Assembly: GCA_032358255.1 (NCBI GenBank)
Contig: JAULBX010014870.1
Coordinates: 1 to 64,000 of the forward strand
Source: Heterotrichella gracilis
Taxonomy: Eukaryota; Sar; Xanthophyceae; Tribonematales; Xanthonemataceae
DNA: 64,000 nt
Direction: 5' to 3'
Shown here: piece by piece, positions 54,001-64,000 of the stretch
How positions within the stretch are numbered: position 1 is the stretch's first letter
Layout: each line of letters starts with the position of its first letter
The notes under the pieces: model-generated
What the model was told of the DNA's origin: nothing
The model's input: only the letters and a program-made list of their open reading frames with translations
Database searches by the model: none
Translations under genes and position numbers: made by a program

Positions 54001-56207
54001 CCTCCTCCCCTAGCTCATCATCTCCCTCCCCACCCTGCAGCACTGCCGCCGCATCCGACAGCACAGCACCAGCCTCCGGTACAGAAGGCAAAGCAGCTGG
54101 CGCCGGCTCCTCCACAGCTGGTGCGGAGAACAGGTCCTCAGGGAGCGGCGAATCAAACCGCACGCCTGAGGCCTGCTTCACCAGCACTGGCGCTGAAGCC
54201 TCCTCTGGCGCTGGGGGCTCCACAGCAGCGGGTTCTGGCGATGGAACTTCAACCTGGGTCTGCTCTTTGTCACCAGCTGCTGCCACCACAGCAGCAGTTG
54301 TAGCTATTGTTGCCGCAGCTGCGACCGGAACGGCAGCAGGCTTGTCCCCAGAGAACGACACCCAAGATGCGCCGCTCTGCTGTGCAGGGGCGGGTGCTGT
54401 CCATGGGTTATCAGCTGCAGCTGGAGCCACGGCCGCAGGCACAGGCTGAGTAGGAAACTGTTCCCAGGTAGCCCCGCCAGCAGCCACGGCCCCGCCCATT
54501 GCCGCCGCCGCGGCCAGGGTTGCTGCCCCGCCAGATGACTGGCTGTGCAAGGAGCCCTGCTTCTGCAGCGAGCCCTGCGTTTGCAGGCCAGTGGGGGTGG
54601 TGACGCTGTCCGCCATGCTTGACGTGCGGGAGTGGCGCGAGGGCGGGATGCCCATAGCGCTGGTCATGCCCTCCGCCAGCGCATCATAGGGCTGGCGGTG
54701 CACGTATGAGGCGGACGCAGAGCCGGTGGGGGAGGTGGGCTGACTCTGGGTCTGCTGGAACTGAGTCCATGTGGAGGGGGCTGGAGGAGGCGCAGCCGCG
54801 GGTGGGGCAATGGGTGGGGCTGGTACAGGGGCGGGGCCGCTGCTGAAGCTGGGTGGCGCGGCGCGTGCCACCGCTGTGGCCGCTGCAGCAGCAACAGCTG
54901 GCGCGGCGGATTCTGAGAGGGTTCTTGAGCGGGACACGCCTTTAGGCGCTGCTGCCCTGGCAGTGTAGATGAGGTCCATGCACACGAAGAACTGCTCCCG
55001 GGATATGAAGGAGGGGTTCCTGCCAGCTGCAAACAACACTATCTCCTCCAGCACTGACTCCTGCAGGCACAGCAGATTACGATGGGTTAACCCTCTCACT
55101 CCCAGACGAAACCCTAGCGACCGCCGAAATTGCACGCTATTGAGGCCTCCCAGCCGGTCGGGTTTGCCTATACCTAGATGAGTTTGGGGAGAGCTCTACT
55201 CACCGGCAGGGCGCCCCGCTGAAAGAAAGCTTTTGCGTCTGTAGCAGGAATCTGGGGCCGCCCTGTGTTGCCGGTGAGCTTGTTCCAAAACACCACGTAC
55301 TTCCCGTTGTCCTCGTCTGAGATGCGCGCCAGCACACTCATGGGCATCTGCATACACGCACAGTGGTCAGTTACAGGCGGTTGGGTGGGTTGTTCCAATG
55401 CTGGGTCCGCAGGTGAACAAGCAGTCAAGGCTGCCAGGCGGTAGTGAGTGGTACCTTATAGGTGTCGATGATGTTGAGCACAGCGTCAAGCTGCGGGTCA
55501 ACCACAGCCATGGGGGCAGGGGCTGGGGCAGTCGTCAGTGGTTTGCCTAGCTTGCCTTGCAGTACTAGCTCCAAGGACTGCCTGAATTGGGCCTGTAGCA
55601 CACAGGACAGAGTGACATACAAGCACACACCCAAGCGGACTGATAAAGGGTAGGACTCAACGAGGATGGCTCACCTTGGTCCTGATGTTCCCTTCAGGTG
55701 CCACTGACATCTTCCAAATGGCACTGAGCATGGACTTTGGAAGCCCAGAAGCGCTGTAGAACACTTTTGCATCACCCCCGCCAACACAACCATCCCCATC
55801 TGTGACAAGGGTAGCAAAGCAGTCACAACGAGCACTGATGTACTGCATTTAGGGGCTTTTGAGGAAAGGTACGCTCCTCGGGTGGAGGTTCCGTATTTCA
55901 AACACCAGTGAGGGTGGGTAGCAGTTCCACATTCAAACAGCATTGGGGGTGGCAAGACTGGTTGCAGTCAACCAAACCTTCAGAGCTTCTGCTGCCAGAT
56001 GTAACCAATTCTTACCTCTGTCGGCCTCGTGGAACGCATTGGTCAGGGCGATAGGGTCCTCCAAGCACTTGTAAATGTTGTCCACTGCAAGCATGGCCAA
56101 GTCAGTCACACACCCTTGACCACACTGGGGTTCTCGACCTAGCTCAGCTATCAGCTAACCACACCCAGGTCTGGTTTGCACTCACCAGACCAGTCAAACG
56201 CCGCCAT
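48039..56207 (-). CDS. Giant EH-domain endocytic-type adaptor with WxxF repeats, UBA and C2-Aida domains
   Basis: Fifteen exons join in phase to give 1616 residues: 56207-56186, 56084-56016, 55799-55675, 55592-55455, 55347-55204, 55060-53993, 53675-53523, 53287-52022, 51850-51004, 50588-50521, 50280-50149, 49604-49377, 49059-48930, 48732-48514 and 48280-48039. The start MAAFDWS opens a first EH module (DRDGDGCVGGGDAKVF, then SGLPKSMLSAIWKM). A second follows: YVVFWNKLTG, PATDAKAFFQRGALP, then FISREQFFVCMDLI. EH domains bind NPF motifs in clathrin endocytosis (Eps15/Pan1 and plant TPLATE-complex EH proteins). A coiled coil (about 523-573) and very Ala/Pro/Glu-rich linkers carry 11 W-x-x-F motifs. 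A third EH-like module (about 1278-1400) has RRDISAVYISK and ALSDIDQDELLNQEELAVF. A UBA follows (RELQLLGISEDLAKQALE, then DWLESQG). The end (about 1464-1616) resembles a C2 domain of the Aida type (LFLEVKHWKAKEKKLSLLAWA). Function in vesicle formation is inferred. Confidence 0.88.
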
Positions 56208-57094
56208 CGTTGTGGGCTTCCAGTCTTGTTGCGGACAAGCCTAGGAGCCACAAATTGGGTTAGGAACCTGATTATATGGTTGCCGAAGATCGCTGATCCT
56301 ATCGCCGCCACCAGTATGCTTGGCAATAGTTCGCTGGTAACACTCCTAGTGCTTCAGATACAGTGCACCAGGGCTCTTGTGGGCATCAGTTCTGGTAGCG
56401 TGGTGAGGTGAGATGCGAGCATGTGCAAGTACAACGAAGTAGCCTATCTGGAAGTCTTGGATGGTTGTTTCAAGGTAAATACTACCTCGTAGTGTAAACC
56501 ATACCTGAAGATCTCAGAAGTGGCAGTGGGAGGGGGCTTTGCCCTGCCTCACAGCGCGAGGAGCAAGTTCGAACGAGGCAAGTTCGAACCACATGCAACC
56601 TCCATCCCCATCCCGTAATTTGGTGGATGTTCTAGAAAAATGCCTAGAGACTAGGCAGACAACGCTGAATAGTTGGCAGCAGGAAGCGCCACGAGGGTTG
56701 GGTGGAGGTTCGAACAACGATGACAACTTTCCGAGTGCAAACAACCTTTTATTCCTCGATTGGGACCACACCCACCCCACTGGGAGATATCGCTCTGGGC
56801 ACTGGCCAAGACCAAGTGTCAAGGGCTCGGCGACTCTTGTTTATGTATAGGTGTGTGTCACCTGGGTTTGGTGCGTGTTAGTGTTACTTCCAAACCCAGT
56901 ATCTACGTAGCAGTGTCATTTACGATGACATCGCAGCGATGTGGTTTCCCGCCCTGTTTTAGGCACTGCACTCTAGTGGGGAGTAGACTCCATGCTGGGT
57001 GTACTCCTTGACACAGGTTTGATAAAGTGGCTGTTATACCAGGTTGCTTTGGTTTCACGGAGTGTCACTTGAGGCTTGATTGCGAGGAACATCC
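56208..57094. promoter_or_regulatory. Divergent promoter region between the EH-adaptor and P-loop kinase genes
   Basis: About 890 bp lies between divergent start codons. A GCAAGTTCGAAC phrase is repeated at about 56561 and 56578. No coding exon is seen. Confidence 0.5.
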
Positions 57095-60000
57095 ATGGAC
57101 TGCAGTTTGGGACTTCCCGTCTTGGGCTTTCTGTCGGGACTTGCCGCGTATTTTGCGTGGGAAAGGTATGTCGAGACGATACTTAACTATAAACGTTCAC
57201 TAGGAACATGACTGGACCAACCCTCCGACACGCTCTTGGGGAGCGTTGTTGCTGTGCATGCAACTGGAGATGCATATTGCATGCATATGCGGGTCTAGCC
57301 GCAGCAAAGCAACCAGGCAACCCTGGCACTGCTACTTCATTTCTCACAATACCGTGGAGCCCTAACGACCTTTTATGTTCAGCAGTCACATCCTCCATAA
57401 AATAGTACCATACTGCTGCCCAATCTCCCATCGTGTCAGTGTCGCAATAGGCACAGTCTCACAGTCATATTTGTGCAGCACAATTTGGTTGGTTATAATG
57501 CGCTTTTTCAAGGCCTAGCCAAATGGGCTGACCTTCTGCCACGCAGACCTGGCAGAGTGCAGTGCCAGGCCTGTTGAACTGATTGCATTGCTGGAACGCA
57601 TATTGCTGTATAAATATCACCACTAAGTGGTGCCGCGTTGGGTGACACCATACAGTCATGTTCCACATAATGTAAAGCCAGTCATTCTGCCCAAATTTTG
57701 GTCTGGGTTCTGGCGTCACGAGATTCGGAATTGAGTTCTCGTCTTATCCATGCTTTACAATATTTTGCCACAGACTCAGCAGAAGATGGAAGCACCGAGT
57801 GCCTGCAGGGGGTCCAGCGCTCACGGCGCTGCCCACGGCCCGCAACCTGCCCTTCAGGTTCTTTGGGGTACAAGCTGAGGGCCGGGATGCTAAAGCTATC
57901 CAGCGGCCTGCTGTGGTGAACTTCCCCGAGTATGCCGCCTGCCGACTGCTCGATACGTTGGTGGAAAGCAAGGTGATTGCATGGGAGAGGTAGTGTGGAA
58001 AATCCAAAGACATATGGCCGTAAGCCTTTTGGATTGTTGAGGAGGCTTGAATGTTCTGTGACCATATCTTAATGCATTTAAAGGGCTAGCCATGCAGAAT
58101 AATAGGCAGGCTGTGGCAACCCCGATTGCGTGCACCAACTGCTGGTGTTGCATTGTGACGTTGCTCACAATGGCCCGGATGCAGGGGAAGGACGCCATGT
58201 TCGAGGCGATTCGCACAATGGCGGCCACATACCTGCGCTCCGACGCTGAAGGAATGGCTGACTGTCTGGAGGTTTTTGCTGCCGATTTCTGCGCCATTGC
58301 GCAAGTCATCACAGAACACACGGAAATTGAGCACTTGTTCTTCCGGCGCAAGATGAACGGAATGACAGGCAAGGAGCATCCGCCTGAATTTGCAAATTAT
58401 GCCATGCCATGGCATGCCATGATTATGCCTGCTCCATGGGTTATATGATGACACTGTGTACTTGAGCATCGCATGCACATTGAGGTACCTGTGGTATGGG
58501 AGCGCTCAGTGCGCTGAGCTCATTGCTTTGCCATGGGCTGCAGGATCGCTCAGCTGCAAGTTTAGGGGCCTTTGCTCCTGCCCGTCTGATGATGCAGCTA
58601 TAGAGGTGCGCGTCCCCACCCTGCTCCTGGTCTCCTTAATCCATCTGATTGTACTGCAGAGGCTCATGGGGAAGCAGTCATGCACGGCCTTGTCAGCCAT
58701 GTCTGCTATGGATATTCATGCTTCTTTGCACTCCTGCTGATCGGTTATCAATGCCCATCTGATGTGTGTGAATGATGAAAACCATTTATGTTTGCATGGT
58801 AACCAACGCACACTGCTCGCATGAGAAATTACACACCATGTCCTGCCGCCGCAGAGGGTACAGCAGAAGGTTGTCCAGACCATCCTACAGGACATGGAAT
58901 GCATCCTATTTGAGTACCTGTCTTTCAACTGGGACCGCACCCTCGATGTCATGCTGGCCAACCGGGAGATCCTGATTGGGGATGGCCTTGTGTGCAAGTG
59001 GGACGGGCCCAAGGACAGCATGGTTTCGGGTACACTGAGCGTAGACAACAGCGCAAATAGTGACGGCAGCGTGTCTGGTATCCGCAGCCGCTTCTCGGGG
59101 ATGCTGCGCGAGTGCTGCAAGGAGGAGGCATCCTTGGAGCGTGTATCAGGGACCCTGTTCCGCGACAGGTGAGCATCAGCTGCACCATTAGCTGTGAATG
59201 CACCTTCATACTGGCACTGCGAGTGAGGGTGAGTAGCAGGAGTGTGCTTTAGAGTTCCATCGAGGTCTATAATTACATCATGATCTAGGGATTCATGATG
59301 CGTAATGCGTAATGCGCATGCGCAATGCGTAAATGCGTAAAAATACGCATTGTTTTCTTCAGCATGCATTAAAAATGCGTGAAAATGCGTTAATTACATA
59401 ATATATCATTAAAAGAAAAAGACAAAAGCCACACCCAACTACATGAAAGATCCCACATCTTAACTCATTTGGCAAGCCCTGATTGTTTCACAGCTTTAAT
59501 AAAAAATAGAGATCTTATTTCAATATATTTTAATTTAATCTGATTTTAATATCTATTTAACGCATTTTTCACGCATAATGCGTACGCATTCCGAAAAAGG
59601 GCTAAAATGCGACGTATTACGCATTTGTTTTCGAAAATGCGACGCATTGTGAATCCCTATCATGATCTGCCCACCTGGCATGCCCCGTAGCTGTTTGTTT
59701 GACACCAATCCACCACTGCCCCATGGCCTTTGGTCACACTCTTGCAAATGCATATGCACACAGCCATGGCAATGCCCCTGCAAATAGCAAGCCATGATCC
59801 CCATGCTTATGTACTCCATTATCCCCCATTGACCAATATGATGCTCTGCAGTGGGGTGGATGACAAAGCGCTGCGCTCAGAGCGTGCCATGGCCAACTGG
59901 AAGCGCGCCAAGCAAGCAGTGATGAAGAAGCTGACCCTGGACGTGCTCATGGCGCAGCGACGCTTCAGAACCCTGTACGACCTTGTGAAAACCCTGAATG

Positions 60001-62178
60001 AACACCCTGCGGACGCGGAGCATGAGCAGCGAGCGCCTGTGCTACTGATGCTGGGTGGTGGCATGGCTGCCGGGAAGAGCACTGTCAGGGAAATCATTGG
60101 CCATGAGGACCTCTGGACCAAGGTGGGAGCATGGCCTATGCCGTGGTTGATCTAAAATCAGATATCCTGAGCTGCCAGTATTTCTGCTGTTTTTTCAGAC
60201 ACACATGTGCACAAACCAGGGGTACATTTTCAAACAAGCCCCCTTTCTTTTTGCAGGTTGGCAAGAACGCTGTGGTGGTTGAGGCAGATGCCATCAAGAA
60301 CAAGGATGTGCTCTTCAAGACAGCGTCCTCCCACCTAGACCTGCAGGTGGGCACTGGTACAGGGCAGGGCACAACCATCCATGCATGAAACTCTGCCTCA
60401 ATCGGGCCTTCAGCAGAGCATTATCCTTATTGCTTCTTGCCCACATGCGCTAGTTTTGGCATCACATGAGGGCTGGTGCTGGTGCTGATGGTCCCTTAAG
60501 GCTGGTGATGGGGTGACAGTGACATGCGTGCCCGGGGTGGGGGCAAGGGCAGTGGGCTGGCAACATACATAACTGTACATACATATCCAGTAAATGGCAA
60601 GGGCGGCGGTATGGCTTACTGTACATGCATGTCCACTAAGCACTTCCCCCCATCTCCTCAGGCTGACAAGCTGCTGCGCCATGTGCACGAGTACAGCACC
60701 AAGGCAGCGGAGCACCTTCTGGTGAGTGCCATCGATAAATAGCTGCGACATTGCTGTTGTAGCCCCTTCCTTTTTATGTTGTTTAAAATGCTATGTGAGT
60801 TTTTAGGTGTTTATGTGTGTGTTTACTTTGTTCGCTGTCACTCCATAGGTGAGTGCCATCAATCAGCAGAAGGACATCATCTTCGATGGAACCATGATGT
60901 GGGCACCATTTGTGGAGCAGACCATTGCCATGGTGCGCGACCATGGCCACAACTACAGGCGCGGCCCTGGGTACCACATGGATGAGAGCGGCCAGGTTGT
61001 GGAGAGGTGGGTGTGATGATCAGTAGGGCTGGCGGGCGGATGCATGCATGACTTGTGTCATTTGAAGACATGCTCTGTACATTGCGTTGCGTCTGATGGC
61101 TCTTCAACTGGAAACCTAATGAAAATTGTAATTCAAAAGAAACCTCACAAGGAATGCCTGTCTTGTGCCTCTAGTCTTGTTGGGTGCAAGGGAACCCGTG
61201 GCTCCTTAAGCCCCACAAGGCATAGAGGACACAGGTCCGCCATTCTTTGTGATTGTCCTTGTGAATTACAGTTTCCATTAGGGTATTAGCTGTCCCACAT
61301 TGGGTTGAGCAAGTGCTGAGTACCAGCAATGCTGTTTATGCACCAGGTATTGGGAGATAGATCCCGACAGCCAAGTGGCGCCTGGCAGCAAGCGCGCCTA
61401 TCGGGTGGAGCTGGTGGGGTGCACATGCGACCCAGGGCTGGCAGTGTCAAGGGCGATATGGAGGAAAATGAAGACGGGGCGAGGTGTGCCGCTCAGCAGC
61501 CAGCTTCGCTCCTTCACGCTCTTTGCGCAGAACTTTGAGAGATATGCGGAGCTGGTGGACTCTGCCATTCTGTACCACACAGGTGAGTGACATGCAATGT
61601 GCATGTGCATGCAGGCCACAGTGTGAGCAGCTGCATGCTGTGGTATATTTTGTCACAACACACCGCAATATGCGCATACTGATGCATACAGACAATCATT
61701 GGTGATGCAAACAGACAATGGCACAGGTTACAGTTGCATGTGAGTTTGAGCTGCTGAATGGTCCTGTGCCATCCTTTATTACAGAGATTGAATGGTGCGT
61801 GTGTGGCTGATTTCTAACCCTGCATGGTGCCCTCCTGGTGTACAAGCTCACCCATTACCTCCCCACTTCCCAGGCTCTGCCCTCACCACCTTCTACAAGG
61901 ACAAGGACAGCCAGGACCTGCACCCCAAGGTGGTGGCCTACTGCGGCCCCAACACGCAAAAGGAGATGCTGGTCAACACGCCCGCGTGGCAAGACTTCCT
62001 CAAGCAAAAGCTGATTGACGAGCATGCGACATGTGGCACGAGGCTGTACAAGGGGATGTGTCAGCTGGAGGAGCGCAGGTTGCCCGCAGGCAATGTGGAC
62101 CGCCTGTGTGCGCTGCGGGTGGCGCTTAAGCTGGCAGATGAAAACCTGCATCGTGAGGGCAAATGTAAGCAGGTCTAA
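57095..62178 (+). CDS. Membrane-anchored P-loop protein with zeta-type kinase domain
   Basis: Ten exons (57095-57165, 57774-57972, 58185-58439, 58855-59168, 59852-60122, 60257-60346, 60662-60721, 60849-61006, 61347-61582, 61874-62178) give 652 residues in frame. Residues 1-24 (MDCSLGLPVLGFLSGLAAYF, then AWER) form a signal anchor. A middle region (about 90-330) has helical segments without a known domain. The P-loop kinase domain starts at LMLGGGMAAGKST (Walker A Lys 355) and continues with VVVEADAIKNKDVLF, IIFDGTMMWAPFVEQT and YRVELVGCTCDP. This arrangement is that of the plant zeta_toxin-domain family, whose bacterial relatives phosphorylate UDP-N-acetylglucosamine. The plant substrate is not known, and nothing suggests that this gene is a toxin. 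No antitoxin-like gene lies beside it. The donor of exon 3 (58439/58440, CCATGG/GTTATA) is weak and is the least certain junction. The next intron carries a MITE. Confidence 0.85.
59287..59658. mobile_element. MITE-like element with terminal inverted repeats and 10-bp target duplication
   Basis: A 372-bp AT-rich element begins AGGGATTCATGATGCG and ends CGCATTGTGAATCCCT, so the ends are inverted repeats. The similarity continues inward, with many ATGCGTAA / TTACGCAT motifs, to about 120 bp on each side. The 10-mer ATCATGATCT directly flanks it on both sides (59277-59286 and 59659-59668) as a target-site duplication. It carries no open frame and lies in the fourth intron of the P-loop kinase gene. 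Such short non-coding elements are moved by a transposase encoded elsewhere. The 9-10 bp duplication would suit a Mutator-like source, but the superfamily is uncertain. Confidence 0.85.
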
Positions 62179-62303
62179 GAGAGTGCTTGAGGGCAGCTGT
62201 TTTTTTAGGAGATGGCGAGGGGGCACATGGTAGGGGTTGGGGGCATAGACTTAATACGGAGTGTTGCGAGAATTCTTAAGAGGGATTTGAGGGCACCATG
62301 CCA

Positions 62304-62325
62304 GATGGCGAGCTAGCTCGCCATC
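62304..62325. repeat. Perfect 22-bp palindrome
   Basis: The string beginning GATGGCGAGCT is followed at once by its own reverse complement, with no spacer. It lies in the probable 3' UTR of the P-loop kinase gene, 126 bp past the stop codon. Confidence 0.92.
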
Positions 62326-62332
62326 CTGTGCA

Positions 62333-62384
62333 TGGCAGCACAGGACAGTACTTGCAAGCTTGCAAGTACTGTCCTGTGCTGCCA
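62333..62384. repeat. Perfect 52-bp palindrome
   Basis: Positions 62333-62358 are exactly the reverse complement of 62359-62384, centred on AAGCTT with no loop. As RNA this would fold into a 26-bp hairpin with only the minimal turn. It lies 155 bp downstream of the P-loop kinase stop codon, beside a 22-bp palindrome. Confidence 0.95.
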
Positions 62385-63740
62385 GGTGTCGCTACCAGGT
62401 CGAGTTTGGAGTGTTGGTGTGCATCCATGCTGCAGCTATGTCTGTGTTGTATAAAGCCAATATGTACAGCTGTGCTTGGAACCTTGAAAGTGGTTTTCTT
62501 ATCCGGGAATGTGTATCATAACGTGTTGGGGAGTTTGTCTCTCGTAAAGAGAGATCACAGTTTGCATAATTAGTTAGGGAGTGCCTGATCGTTCAAGAAA
62601 CATTTCATCTTGCTGGGGGTTTGGGTTGTCAGTGTTGAAATTTTGCAGGATATTCTTGTTGTTTCCTCGGCAATTGCTATGATTTTGACAGACGCCATAT
62701 CGCTGGTGTGATACGCCCAGTTTTGCCACTTGTGGAGCGGGACGGAGGCGGAACGCTAAATGTTGCGGCGACGGGCATCGTTTCACATTTCTGATTTCTT
62801 GTGCATACTTTTGTACACATACGTGTTATCGCAGTAGGCATACAGTAATAGTATTTTTTGTACACCTGGCAGCTGGATTTCTGGCGGCAGCGCCTCCGTT
62901 GTATACATCCACTCGTTGAGTGTGCATGGGCTAGTTACTTTGATCGCCAAGCCCTTACTTTGATCGATAAGCCCCATATGGCTACCATGTTTGGCAAGGT
63001 GGAACACACCCTTTGTGTGTGTTGTGCCTGGCTGCCACCTGTGGGTGTTTCCTTTCTTTCTTTCTTACCGTAGTCATGATAACTAGCCGAGGTGGTGGCA
63101 CACTTGTGGCAGAGATACAGCGTGTACCGTATGTTGGTATGTTGTTTCAGAACTGCGAATGTTTTCTTGCTAGTGTTTTAGTGGCACTGTTGGTGCCAAG
63201 CTGTAGAAAGGCATCTCTCCAGCAGCACCCCCTTGGCCATGTGACATGCCAGCGATGGACAAAGCTAATTTGTGGGCGAGACCACCCAAGTCTGGACATG
63301 GACAACAAACGGCACAGCTTGCGTGACAGCTGTTGTACACCGCTTCAATGATGTTTTGCTTCCTGTGGATATTCGACCGCCCAAAAAGGCACACCTTGAC
63401 TTTTCGCCCACGTGCTGCCCCACCCCCCCTCTTTTCCAAGGGCCGCCACACATGTATATCACTGCCACAGCTCTACTTAACCTGGCCAGACGTCTTAAAG
63501 CACAGATTCTCAGTTCTAGCCAGTGATATGCAGTGGACATTCAGCTTTGTGTAGGTGAACGAGGTTCACCACGATCGGTTGTTGAAAGAACGGCTGCTCA
63601 GCAAAAGCGGCGGATTGTCCTCTTACGCTACTTTGGGCAATTGCTATTCTGGCGCCCTTGTGACGCCCAAACCTTGAAGCTTCTGTTCGTCAGTTTGACC
63701 TCTGTTTCATTTAGAAGGTTGGGCTTTCAAGTAGTTCGCC

Positions 63741-63845
63741 ATGGCGGGCAGGGGTCCCCCCAGAGTATCGAACTTCGATGGGCAGGCCCCGGAAAGCACA
63801 GACTATGCCAACTATTTCTGCACGTACGCCTTCTTGTATCACCAG
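63741..63845 (+). CDS. PRMT10: PRMT10-like protein arginine methyltransferase, first exon only
   Basis: The ATG at 63741 opens a 35-codon exon that ends in a good donor (CACCAG/GTACGC). It contains STDYANYFCTYAFLYHQ, the conserved N-terminal helix of plant PRMT10, just before the part that contacts S-adenosylmethionine. PRMT10 is a plant and algal type I enzyme that makes asymmetric dimethylarginine, mainly on histones. The rest of the gene lies beyond the right edge. The remaining 155 bases look intronic. PRMT1 or PRMT4 relatives are less likely because of the FCTYAFLYHQ wording. Confidence 0.75.
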
Positions 63846-64000
63846 GTACGCGCAATGAAATGCAATAATAAGGACCATTCAACTTTTGCACTGCAGTGGA
63901 CGCTACGGGGTTGTATGCCTTGCGAGGATAGCCTGGCCACTGCTTTTGAACACATATGCATGCATGCATCTTGCTCGAGCCAAGACGGCGGTTATGCGAA
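63846..64000 (+). other. Intron 1 of the PRMT10-like gene (partial)
   Basis: The sequence from the donor at 63846 to the right edge has no in-frame continuation resembling the methyltransferase core, so it is taken as intron. Confidence 0.5.

Larger units (their letters stand above)
62179..63740. other. Intergenic region with two palindromes
   Basis: This holds the 3' UTR of the P-loop kinase gene, the two palindromes listed separately, and the promoter of the PRMT10-like gene on the same strand. Open frames up to about 112 codons exist at 63013-63351 but show no family similarity. Confidence 0.5.

Noticed and set aside
58360-58375. A GC donor (ACAG/GCAAGG) for exon 3 of the P-loop kinase gene
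   Set aside because: It looks like a good GC donor, but its phase does not match the next exon. The GT donor at 58439 keeps the frame.

Overview
This window is nuclear DNA from a green alga, most likely a trebouxiophyte such as a Coccomyxa- or Trebouxia-like species (the genus is inference). The genes are split by many short introns with GT..AG borders. Several families are plant-lineage specific: thylakoid-lumen TL29, a PRMT10-type methyltransferase, the plant-only TIGR01589 domain and a plant-type plastid/mitochondrial pterin dehydratase. TTTAGGG-type (plant telomere-like) motifs recur inside introns. All gene models were built by hand by joining exons whose splice sites and reading phases agree. 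None has been tested against RNA.

Layout, left to right: a degenerate retrotransposon RNase H fragment (1-239, minus); a rhomboid protease (884-2337, minus); a small divergent protein kinase-like gene (2856-4109, plus); a 2-oxoglutarate/Fe(II) dioxygenase (5152-7086, minus) head-to-head with an LSm/NAA38-like gene (7522-8156, plus); a cytosolic endo-beta-N-acetylglucosaminidase of family GH85 (8881-13495, minus); a DP partner of E2F (14973-18138, minus); an unrecognised gene (about 18807-22141, plus); a pterin-4a-carbinolamine dehydratase (23294-25339, minus) head-to-head with TL29 (26398-29149, plus); an unrecognised 403-residue gene (30152-32939, minus) whose intron holds an intact SINE; TRM13 (33472-36365, plus); a TIGR01589 protein (37051-37935, plus); a membrane-anchored kinase that appears fused to two group-1 truncated hemoglobins (40002-45688, minus); a very large EH-domain/WxxF/UBA/C2-Aida endocytic-type adaptor (48039-56207, minus); a membrane-anchored P-loop (zeta-type) kinase gene carrying a MITE in an intron (57095-62178, plus), followed by two perfect palindromes; and the first exon of a PRMT10-like gene cut by the right edge (63741-63845, plus).

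These are mostly housekeeping genes and do not form one pathway. The two most unusual loci are the kinase-globin fusion and the EH/C2-Aida protein. In the first, exon phases, a consensus donor at the end of the kinase exon and the lack of an in-frame globin start codon all point to one 1030-residue protein. It would join a heme gas-binding module to a membrane-anchored kinase through nine copies of a 13-residue Arg/Ser repeat. The second carries 11 WxxF motifs of the kind that bind clathrin-adaptor ear domains. Intergenic stretches showed no further convincing genes.
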